Source of the DNA: Paenibacillus montaniterrae
GTDB lineage: Bacteria > Bacillota > Bacilli > Paenibacillales > Paenibacillaceae
NCBI RefSeq assembly: GCF_018403185.1
Contig: NZ_BOSE01000004.1
Location: forward strand, 434,001 to 498,000
DNA: 64,000 nucleotides
Reading direction: 5' to 3'
In this document: piece by piece, positions 18,035-25,150 of the stretch
Position numbering within the stretch: the first letter of the stretch is position 1
How the letters are laid out: each line of letters opens with the position of its first letter
Translations under genes and position numbers: made by a program
Notes under the pieces: model-generated
What the model was told of the DNA's origin: nothing
Seen by the model: only the letters and a program-made list of their open reading frames with translations
The model's database searches: none

Positions 18035-19396
18035 ATGGCTATTAAAAAACTTGAGCATGTAGGCCTTATGGTCAAAGATATTGAAGCGTCTGTCGCCTTC
18101 TATACGAAGGTGCTGGGCATGAAGCATTTGCGCACAATGCCGCATTCCAACGGTGTGATTACGCTGGCATTTCTCGCTTATCCAGACTCCGAGGACACTG
18201 TGCTTGAGCTGATTCAAGGGTATAACTCCGAGCTGCCTGCTGAAGGCAAGGTGCATCATATCGCCTTCACCGTCAGCGAGATTGAGCAGGAATTTAGGCG
18301 GATGAAGGAGCTGCCTGAGGTTAAGCTGCAGGATGATGCGCTTACTGTATTGCCAGACGGCTCAAAGTATTTCTTCTTCTATGGACCGGATGGCGAGTCG
18401 CTTGAGCTGTTCGAGCCAGGCGAGATTGTTCCATATCCGTTGCAGTTCGAGCCGCAATTCAAGGAACGTATTTGGGGTGGACGAGCCTTGGAGGGCTTCG
18501 GTTTAACTCCGCCAGAAGGCGCGATTGGCGAGGGCTGGATGATTAGCGATCATCCGAACGGTATTACTAAAGTGATTAACGGGCCGCTTGCCGGCACAGG
18601 CCTCGATGTAATTCGCGAACAGTTCGGCCAGCAATGGTTTGGCAAAAATGGCTTGTCAGGCAAAAGCCAGCGCTTCCCGCTGCTGATCAAGCTGCTTGAC
18701 TGCAATGATGACCTATCTGTGCAGGTTCACCCGACCGACGATTATGACAGGCTGCCAGCAGGCGAGCTGGGCAAAACTGAAATGTGGTACATTCTATCGG
18801 CCAAGCCTGGCGCCAAAATTATATACGGCCTTAAAGATCAGGTTACGAAGCAGCAGCTTGCAGCTGCGCTGGAAGGCGACCATGTCATGGAGCTGCTGCA
18901 GGAGGTGCCGGTTAAAGCTGGAGATGCGTTCTATATCCCGGCAGGTACTGTGCATGCGCTTTGCTCAGGAGTGGTCGTTGCTGAAATTCAACAGAACTCT
19001 GACACAACCTACCGTCTGTACGACTACAATCGTCCGGGACTAGACGGCAAGCTGCGCGAGCTGCATATCGAGGACTCGCTAGCGGTTATTGCCTACGAGG
19101 GAGCGGGAGCAACCTATTGCGATACGAGCGTGATGCAGGCTGGCGAGTGGCTGACTATTGCAACCTCGCCTTACTTCAAGGTCGATAAAGGGATCATTAC
19201 CAACACAACAGAGCTAGCCACATCGAGCGACAGCTTTGAAATTCTCGTCATTGCCGAAGGCGAAGGCAGCATTGCTTGGGGCAATCAGCAGCAAGTAATT
19301 AAAGCAGGCGAATGCTTCCTGCTTCCTGCAACACTAGGCGCCTACACACTGGACGGCAAACTGACCGTGCTGCGTTCAGTTGTACCGAGCGTGTAA
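18035..19396 (+). CDS. fusion: VOC/glyoxalase domain plus class I mannose-6-phosphate isomerase
   Basis: Single 453-residue frame. Residues 1-128 form a vicinal-oxygen-chelate domain with HVGLMVKDIEASVAFY and likely metal ligands His8, Glu58, His74/75 and Glu124. Residues 132-453 are a full phosphomannose isomerase starting YPLQFEPQFKERIWGG. Its zinc ligands are Gln230 and His232 (VQVHPTDDY), Glu249 (GKTEMWYIL) and His307 (AGTVHAL). PMI normally begins at this PYPL block, so two whole proteins are joined by only a few residues. No internal start with a ribosome binding site is visible. The isomerase links fructose-6-P and mannose-6-P; the VOC substrate is unknown. AAAGGAG precedes the ATG. 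Confidence 0.9.
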   Translation: MAIKKLEHVGLMVKDIEASVAFYTKVLGMKHLRTMPHSNGVITLAFLAYPDSEDTVLELIQGYNSELPAEGKVHHIAFTVSEIEQEFRRMKELPEVKLQDDALTVLPDGSKYFFFYGPDGESLELFEPGEIVPYPLQFEPQFKERIWGGRALEGFGLTPPEGAIGEGWMISDHPNGITKVINGPLAGTGLDVIREQFGQQWFGKNGLSGKSQRFPLLIKLLDCNDDLSVQVHPTDDYDRLPAGELGKTEMWYILSAKPGAKIIYGLKDQVTKQQLAAALEGDHVMELLQEVPVKAGDAFYIPAGTVHALCSGVVVAEIQQNSDTTYRLYDYNRPGLDGKLRELHIEDSLAVIAYEGAGATYCDTSVMQAGEWLTIATSPYFKVDKGIITNTTELATSSDSFEILVIAEGEGSIAWGNQQQVIKAGECFLLPATLGAYTLDGKLTVLRSVVPSV

Positions 19397-19421
19397 CAGC
19401 TTTTTGCAGCATAAAAAGTGA

Positions 19422-19494
19422 AAAGGAGCTATGCAGGAAATGAGCTTGCCAGTTCGTCTAAAACTGGCAAGGCATTTCCAAGGCATAGCTCCTT
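19422..19494. terminator. terminator after the VOC-PMI gene
   Basis: Outer stem AAGGAGCTATGC/GCATAGCTCCTT with an inner TTGCCAGTT/AACTGGCAA hairpin, then TTTGTTTT. Confidence 0.85.
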
Positions 19495-19668
19495 TGTTTT
19501 CCGCCATATATGGTTGCTAGCCTAGACTGATAAGTAATAACAGCATAGGTTGACAATAGGACGTGCACCTTTAACGAATTCTATAACGCTATTATGAGCA
19601 TTCTGTGTCTCATATTCTTTACAGTTAGCGAAAACGTTGTTTCACTTCAATAGCGATACTCAGTTTCC

Positions 19669-21480
19669 TTAAAATGTTTTACTTCTCTCTGCGCCTGACA
19701 GCCGTATGCTATACGGCTTGGCAGTTGGCTTCTGCTCGCCTTGCTCCTGCACATACATCATAATAAGCAGCGACTCTACCCCGTCACCTGTGATCAGCTC
19801 GCCAGTCGCCAAATAATGCGGCATATCAAACGGAACCTTCTCCATCACGATATGCTTTTGCAGCTCGCGCTCCTGATAGCCGTAGCTGGCAAATTGCTCA
19901 CTCACCTGCTCCGGCCGCTCGGCAAGAGCCTTAAGCAAGCTTGACCATTCGGCTCTGTCAAGCTCCTGCTCCCACCATACCTTGCGCGGCTTATAGCGAT
20001 GGTTCAAATAATAGTCCAGCTTCATCAAACCGACAATAACAGGCAAATCCAGCTCTTGTCCCGCTTCCTTCGCTGCATTCAAATACGACCATAGCCGCGA
20101 GAACAAATCCTCCAGCTGATGCCCGATCTTCTGCCAGCCCTGCGCCTCCCAATAGTCGCCGAAGCTTTGGAAGAAGTCAAACGGCGAGCTGAACACATGA
20201 TCGACCAAATAAAGCAGCGTATGATCCATGCGATGAGCGTTCCAATATTTTTCCAGCACATCCTCTACCCGCTTAATCCGTACAATGTCGGCAAATGGCA
20301 TCAGCTCGTTGCCGAGCATTTCATATGGCGCATGATCCATATAGATATAGCCCCACTTGTCAGCATCTTTGCGCAAGCCGGTTCCGCGCAGCATCTTCAA
20401 AAATCCAAGCTGCAGCTCCTCAGGGCGCAGCGCAAATACATCATTAAACGTGCCGCGGAAGGTATCATAATTTTCGAGCGGCAAGCCTGCAATCAAATCC
20501 AAATGCTGATCGATCTTCTGCGACTCCTTAACCTTCGTGACCGTGCGAACAAGCTTGGACCAATTCTGTCTGCGCTGTACCGCCAAATTCGTCGGATCAT
20601 TCGTCGACTGCACGCCGATTTCAAAGCGGAAAATGCCTGGTGGAGCGTGCTCAGCCAAGTAATCCAGCACCTCGGGCCGCATAATATCTGCGGTAATTTC
20701 AAACTGAAACACGCAGCCGCGATGATTTTCAATTAAAAATTTGAACATTTCCAGCGCATAATCCCGCTTAATATTAAAGGTGCGATCGACAAATTTAATC
20801 AGCTTCGCGCCGCTGTCGATCAAATATAGCAAATCTGCTTTAGTCCGCTCGATATCGAAATAGCGAACGCCAACCTCTATGCTCGATAAGCAAAACTGGC
20901 AGCTGAACGGACAGCCGCGGCTTGTCTCAAAGTAAACGATGCGATTGCCAAGCTGCGGCAAATCCTCAACAAAGCGATGCGGCGAAGGCAGCGTGTTGAG
21001 ATCAAGCTTCGGCCGCCCCGGATTGATGCGAATTTCTTTTCCGCTATCTAGCTGCTTGCGATAAGCGATGCCAAATACCATATGGTATTTTTGCGTCGTT
21101 GCAATCTCCGTCAGCAAATGATCAAACGTCTCCTCGCCTTCCCCCATAACAATAAAATCAACGTCAGGCAGACGCTCCATCCAGTAATCCGTATCGTAGC
21201 TGACTTCTGGGCCGCCTAGCACAATTTGCAGCTCCGGCTTGATCTTTTTCAGCATATTAATAACAACAATCGTCTCTTCAATGTTCCAAATGTAACAGGA
21301 AAAACCGATTACGTCAGGATTGCGCGAGAACAAATCAGAAACGATGTTCATCGCCGGGTCCTTAATGGTATATTCGGCAATATCCATATCAAATTTATGA
21401 CCGCTGTACGCCTTCAAGCAGCGCAGCGCAAGCGATGTATGAATAAACTTAGCATTTAATGTCGAAAGTACGACCTTCAT
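19669..21480 (-). CDS. B12-binding domain radical SAM protein (DUF4080 type)
   Basis: Large radical SAM enzyme with N-terminal cobalamin-binding domain, reaction unknown. Residues 1-130 include MKVVLSTLNAKFIHTSLALRC and GFSCYIWN...LGGPEVSYD, a B12-binding Rossmann fold. The radical SAM core has ETSRGCPFSCQFCLSS (CxxxCxxC), followed by FEIGVQSTN. The C-terminal third (from about residue 400) is the DUF4080 region rich in aromatic and acidic residues. ATG 21480 follows GAGGGTG; the ATG five codons upstream has no site. It is monocistronic. Such proteins are common in Bacillales next to unrelated genes, so context adds little. Confidence 0.88.
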   Translation of the reverse strand: MKVVLSTLNAKFIHTSLALRCLKAYSGHKFDMDIAEYTIKDPAMNIVSDLFSRNPDVIGFSCYIWNIEETIVVINMLKKIKPELQIVLGGPEVSYDTDYWMERLPDVDFIVMGEGEETFDHLLTEIATTQKYHMVFGIAYRKQLDSGKEIRINPGRPKLDLNTLPSPHRFVEDLPQLGNRIVYFETSRGCPFSCQFCLSSIEVGVRYFDIERTKADLLYLIDSGAKLIKFVDRTFNIKRDYALEMFKFLIENHRGCVFQFEITADIMRPEVLDYLAEHAPPGIFRFEIGVQSTNDPTNLAVQRRQNWSKLVRTVTKVKESQKIDQHLDLIAGLPLENYDTFRGTFNDVFALRPEELQLGFLKMLRGTGLRKDADKWGYIYMDHAPYEMLGNELMPFADIVRIKRVEDVLEKYWNAHRMDHTLLYLVDHVFSSPFDFFQSFGDYWEAQGWQKIGHQLEDLFSRLWSYLNAAKEAGQELDLPVIVGLMKLDYYLNHRYKPRKVWWEQELDRAEWSSLLKALAERPEQVSEQFASYGYQERELQKHIVMEKVPFDMPHYLATGELITGDGVESLLIMMYVQEQGEQKPTAKPYSIRLSGAERSKTF

Positions 21481-21580
21481 TTTGTACACCCTCATCTTAT
21501 AAAATGTTGATAGCTAAACTTGTGCAATAAGCTCATTTTACTATTGTAGCGAAATCGGAAGCAAAAAAGAAGCAAAATAA

Positions 21581-21622
21581 AAGCCTGACTCTCGCCAATT
21601 GATACGGCTTGAGTCAGGCTAA
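21581..21622 (-). terminator. terminator of the ferritin gene
   Basis: AGCCTGACTC/GAGTCAGGCT stem followed by TTTTATTTT on the minus strand. Confidence 0.85.
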
Positions 21623-21665
21623 GCTTATGTTTATTCATGATGACCGCGCTTGCTGCTGCGCTTTT

Positions 21666-22172
21666 TTATTCCTCTGCCGCTGGATCAAAGCTGCGTCCAG
21701 CGAATTCTGCATCCATCATATAGAAGGCGTTGCTGTCTTGATCGATGCGTTTCAGCTTTGTAATAATACCATCAAACAATGCTTCTTCTTCAACCTGCTC
21801 ATCAATGAACCATTTCAGGAAGTTGATGGTTGCATGCTCGCGATCTTGAATCGCCAAATCCGAAAGATCGTAGAAGCGTTTCGTATTGGCTACCTCATGC
21901 TTATAGCCTTGCTCGAATACGTCCACCATCGAGGAATACGTATTGTTAGGCTCGCCAAGTGCTTGAATCGTTGCGCGCTGGCCGCGATCATTCAAAAATT
22001 TATAAATTTTCATGCCATGGAATCGTTCTTCCTCTGCCTGCACGAGGAAGAAGTTTGCAAAACCGTCCAAATTTTCAGAGGAACAGTATGCTGCCATTGC
22101 CAGATACACATGAGCGGAATAAAATTCATAATTCATTTGATCATTAAGTGCTTTAGCTAATTGGTCTTTCAT
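21666..22172 (-). CDS. ftnA: bacterial non-heme ferritin
   Basis: Iron storage protein forming a 24-subunit shell and oxidising ferrous iron. The 168-residue four-helix protein has the ferroxidase residues in NYEFYSAHVYLA (Glu, Tyr) and EEERFHGMKIY (Glu-x-x-His), and the later FIDEQVEEE helix. Start ATG 22172 follows GAGGTG; fourteen upstream codons in frame have no site. A PerR-like box lies 25 bp upstream and a Fur-boxed gene follows divergently in regulation terms (same strand, own promoter at 22525-22553). This places it in the iron/peroxide stress response with the peroxiredoxin and fur in this window. Confidence 0.95.
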   Translation of the reverse strand: MKDQLAKALNDQMNYEFYSAHVYLAMAAYCSSENLDGFANFFLVQAEEERFHGMKIYKFLNDRGQRATIQALGEPNNTYSSMVDVFEQGYKHEVANTKRFYDLSDLAIQDREHATINFLKWFIDEQVEEEALFDGIITKLKRIDQDSNAFYMMDAEFAGRSFDPAAEE

Positions 22173-22196
22173 TGTTGTGCACCTCGCTTTTCTTAT

Positions 22197-22211
22197 TTGT
22201 AATAATTCTAA
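22197..22211. promoter_or_regulatory. PerR-like box before ferritin
   Basis: TTGTAATAATTCTAA matches TTATAATnATTATAA at 12 of 14 defined positions and shares its first eleven bases with the box at 2298-2312. It lies just downstream of or over the likely ferritin promoter. Confidence 0.6.
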
Positions 22212-22260
22212 CATAGAAATTAAAACAAGAAAAGTAGTTTTAGTATTTTATGGCAAACAT

Positions 22261-22479
22261 TTATCCAACAACCTTCTTAATTGCTTTGTACAGCTTATCG
22301 GGAGACGCGGCTACCAAAGGCTGTGACTTGATCATAACAAAGCAGCCGGATTTACATGATTTGCATTGACCGAGACAGCCCGTCTTTTTCTGTTTGACCT
22401 CGGGGAATTTCTTCTTTATTCGCTTGTAAACAGGCTTCAGTCCCTGCTCCAAGCTGCGTTTGCAATACTTGATCTTCAT
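22261..22479 (-). CDS. DUF1450 family small cysteine protein, Fur-regulated
   Basis: 72-residue protein of unknown function. It is basic and has the DUF1450 (YuzB-like) pattern: an N-terminal Cys (KYCKRS), then TGCLGQCKSCKSGCFVMI with four cysteines, then PLVAASPDKLYKAI. The layout resembles a thioredoxin-fold 2Fe-2S protein, which would suit iron control. ATG 22479 has GGGAAGGTG upstream. Its promoter carries a perfect Fur box, so it should be made under iron limitation. It is monocistronic, between ferritin and the C-terminal protease. Confidence 0.8.
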   Translation of the reverse strand: MKIKYCKRSLEQGLKPVYKRIKKKFPEVKQKKTGCLGQCKSCKSGCFVMIKSQPLVAASPDKLYKAIKKVVG

Positions 22480-22524
22480 GTTGCACCTTCCCGTCCTTTA
22501 GCATCGCGAATTCCAATATAGATG

Positions 22525-22553
22525 ATGATAATGATTATCAACGAGAAAGTCAA
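22525..22553 (-). promoter_or_regulatory. promoter with perfect Fur box
   Basis: Minus strand TTGACT (22548-22553), 17-bp spacer, TATCAT (22525-22530). The palindrome TGATAATGATTATCA (22526-22540) matches the 7-1-7 Fur box at all positions and covers the -10. Confidence 0.88.
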
Positions 22554-22587
22554 TCTAATTTGACAAAATGGCAGTTCCTTGCATGCA

Positions 22588-22641
22588 AAAAGCTGCATGC
22601 TCACATGCGGCTCGCTTTTGCCTTAGTGAGTATGCAGCTTT
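22588..22641 (-). terminator. terminator of the C-terminal processing protease gene
   Basis: AAAGCTGCATactCAC/GTGagcATGCAGCTTT stem followed by a T-run on the minus strand. Confidence 0.85.
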
Positions 22642-22692
22642 ACTATTCCCATTTGCTATAATTTCATGCAGCACTACTGCTTACAGTATCGC

Positions 22693-24129
22693 TTATTGCG
22701 CTGACTGCTGCAGCAGCTCCTCTGCTTTCTTCAATTGAGTATCGTTTTCTGCAAGCTTTGCCCCAATATCCTCGACCATTGCCGCTCCATCCTGTGCCGA
22801 GTAAACGCCATCGACAGGAAGTCCTTTGGCTTGCTCGTACTGCTTCAAGGCTTGCTCGGTTTGCTCATCAAATATGCCTTCATCAGATGCTTCATAGCCC
22901 AGAACTTGCAAATACTGCTTTAACAGCTCAACATGCTCGCCATAGCTGCCTAGCTTCAACTCGACATCAGACGGAATTCTGTGCAGATTGGCATAGTCTG
23001 GCAGCTCAACAACATGAGTTGGCTCTACGCCTACCTTGTGGATGCCGTTGCCGCTCGGTGTCTTCCACTCCGCTTCTGTTAACACGAGCACCGATCCTTC
23101 ATTAAATGGCTCAAAGCTTTGCACGACGCCTTTGCCATATGAGGTTACACCAACAATATATGCGCCTGCCGATTCCTTTAAGGCCGCGCTTAGCACCTCA
23201 CTGGCACTAGCAGAATATTGATTGATCAGCACCGCAATCGGTTTATCGAAAACCTCCTGCGCCTTGGAAACATAGCTGGTCGTTCTGCTTGCATTTTTAT
23301 AGACAACGTCAAGAATTTTCTTTCCTTGCGGAACTAGCATGTTGGCGATCGCAACCGTTTCATCGAGCAAGCCGCCCGGATTGGAGCGCAAATCAATAAT
23401 CAAGCCTTTAAGCTCGCCTTCTGCCTCAAGCTGCTGCAGCGCTTCAGCAAATTCAACATCTGTATTTTTATTGAAGCGGGTAATCGAAATCAAGCCGAGA
23501 TCCTGCTCAAGCCGCTCCGAATAAACCGTATGCAGTGGAATTTCCGCACGCTCAATTTCAAATTCCAACACTTCCTCCGAGCCTGCTCTTAGTACCCCGA
23601 TAATAACCTTCGTCCCTTTCTCGCCTCGTACCTTGCCGAGCAGCTCATTAAAGTCAAGACCTTCAATAGACTCGCGGTCAACCTCAACAATTTCATCATC
23701 CGGCTTCAGTCCAGCCTTTTCTGCCGGCATATCCTTTACTAGCGAAGATACAAAGTAGCGTCCATTATCATTTCTAATTTCCGCCCCTATTCCGTAAAAA
23801 TTATCCTGATACGATTCCACGTATTTCTCACCCTGCTCGTCGGGTAAAAATTGCGAATATTCATCCTCAAGCGAGCTTACCATCCCGGAAATCGCCCCGT
23901 TGATTAATTGCTCATCGTCAATATCGTACAAAAACTTTTCGTGAATACGATTATATGAGGCTTGCAGCAGATCAAAGTCTTCCACCTCCATAATGGAGTA
24001 CTGGCGCTTGGCCCACGCCTGACCGCCAAAAAATCCGCCGATTAAAGCGACTACAATGAGCAGAATAAGGTATTGATTAAACTTGTTGCCTGACTTGTTT
24101 TGCTTAGGTTGGTCGAAATGTTGTTCCAT
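22693..24129 (-). CDS. S41 C-terminal processing protease (CtpA/CtpB type)
   Basis: Serine protease anchored outside the membrane that cleaves C-terminal tails of target proteins; CtpB homologues act in sporulation signalling. The 478 residues contain one N-terminal membrane anchor (YLILLIVVALIGGFFGG), a PDZ domain (about 105-190, GIGAEIRND...PAEKAGLKPDDEI), the S41 core with serine in NQYSASASEVL and lysine in TSYGKGVVQ, and a C-terminal peptidoglycan-binding domain (about 390-450, ELLKQYLQVLGY...GVYSAQD). ATG 24129 overlaps the divergent promoter region of the HAD gene. A terminator follows. Whether it is the cell-wall CtpA or the sporulation CtpB type cannot be told. Confidence 0.93.
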   Translation of the reverse strand: MEQHFDQPKQNKSGNKFNQYLILLIVVALIGGFFGGQAWAKRQYSIMEVEDFDLLQASYNRIHEKFLYDIDDEQLINGAISGMVSSLEDEYSQFLPDEQGEKYVESYQDNFYGIGAEIRNDNGRYFVSSLVKDMPAEKAGLKPDDEIVEVDRESIEGLDFNELLGKVRGEKGTKVIIGVLRAGSEEVLEFEIERAEIPLHTVYSERLEQDLGLISITRFNKNTDVEFAEALQQLEAEGELKGLIIDLRSNPGGLLDETVAIANMLVPQGKKILDVVYKNASRTTSYVSKAQEVFDKPIAVLINQYSASASEVLSAALKESAGAYIVGVTSYGKGVVQSFEPFNEGSVLVLTEAEWKTPSGNGIHKVGVEPTHVVELPDYANLHRIPSDVELKLGSYGEHVELLKQYLQVLGYEASDEGIFDEQTEQALKQYEQAKGLPVDGVYSAQDGAAMVEDIGAKLAENDTQLKKAEELLQQSAQ

Positions 24130-24215
24130 CGTTGTTTCTCCTTGTATGTCGGTATGGTTTTCGTTACAATCAAGATTATGTACATGTACAGCAGGCTGAA
24201 GGGAGTTTTACGACA

Positions 24216-25019
24216 ATGACTTATCAATTAATCGCCATCGATATCGATGATACACTGCTTAACGATGAGATCCAAGTTACAGAGCGCACAAAAAAAGCGC
24301 TTGAGCGCGCCATTGAAGCGGGTGTTACCGTGACACTGGCTACAGGCAGAATGTTTGCTTCCGCTCAACAAATTGCCAAACAAATTGAACTCAATGTACC
24401 TATTATCACCTATCAGGGAGCGCTAGTCAAAACTCTGATTGACGGCAAGGTGCTTTATGAGCGAAATGTGCCCGTTGACGCAGCGCGCAAGCTGCTTGGC
24501 TACGCAAAGGAGCATGGGCTGCATTTGCAATTGTATGTAAATGATGTATTGTACGGAACGGAAGATAATGCTCGTATTCAGGCTTATTCCAAGCTTTCCA
24601 ATATCCCATATGTAATCGAGCCTGATTTTGAACAGTTGATTGACAAGCCTAATCATAAAATGCTGATCATTGACGAGCCTGAGGTGCTTGATCATCATAA
24701 AAGCATTCTTCAGGACATGCTGGGCGATCAGCTGCATATTACAAAATCAAAGGCGCACTTTTTGGAGTTTATGCATAAGGAAGGTACAAAAGGACATGCG
24801 CTGCAATTTATGGCTCAGCATATCGGCTGCACAATGGAGCAAACGATCGCAATTGGCGACGCCTGGAATGATCGTGAAATGATATCGGTAGCCGGACTAG
24901 GCGTGGCAATGGGTAACGCCGTACCAAGCCTGAAGGACATCGCTGACTATATCACACTGGACAACAACGAGGACGGCGTCGCGCACGTCATTGAGAAGTT
25001 TGTGTTTCAGGAGAAGTAA
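24216..25019 (+). CDS. Cof-type HAD-superfamily phosphatase
   Basis: Cytosolic haloacid-dehalogenase phosphatase acting on small phosphorylated metabolites. The 267-residue protein starts TYQLIAIDIDDTLLND, giving motif I DIDDT. Motif II lies in TLATGRM. A C2-type cap occupies about 85-185. Motif IV lies in AIGDAWNDREM, followed by GVAMGNAVP. ATG 24216 follows GAAGGGAG; the longer frame to 24132 crosses the promoter. A CGTTACAAT box upstream is a likely -10. It is a single gene with a terminator downstream. The substrate (sugar phosphate or flavin precursor) is not predictable. Confidence 0.92.
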   Translation: MTYQLIAIDIDDTLLNDEIQVTERTKKALERAIEAGVTVTLATGRMFASAQQIAKQIELNVPIITYQGALVKTLIDGKVLYERNVPVDAARKLLGYAKEHGLHLQLYVNDVLYGTEDNARIQAYSKLSNIPYVIEPDFEQLIDKPNHKMLIIDEPEVLDHHKSILQDMLGDQLHITKSKAHFLEFMHKEGTKGHALQFMAQHIGCTMEQTIAIGDAWNDREMISVAGLGVAMGNAVPSLKDIADYITLDNNEDGVAHVIEKFVFQEK

Positions 25020-25093
25020 GCGGAAGTTGATTTAGCAATCATCTCGATTTATCTTATATAGAATCAGTCAACATTTTAAGTAATCGCAATAAT

Positions 25094-25146
25094 AAAAGCA
25101 GGTACATTTTCTCATCTTATTCTGGATGAGAAATGTACCTGCTTTT
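25094..25146. terminator. bidirectional terminator
   Basis: AAAGCAGGTACAT...CTCATC / GATGAG...ATGTACCTGCTTT stem between two converging genes. Confidence 0.9.
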
Positions 25147-25150
25147 TCAT

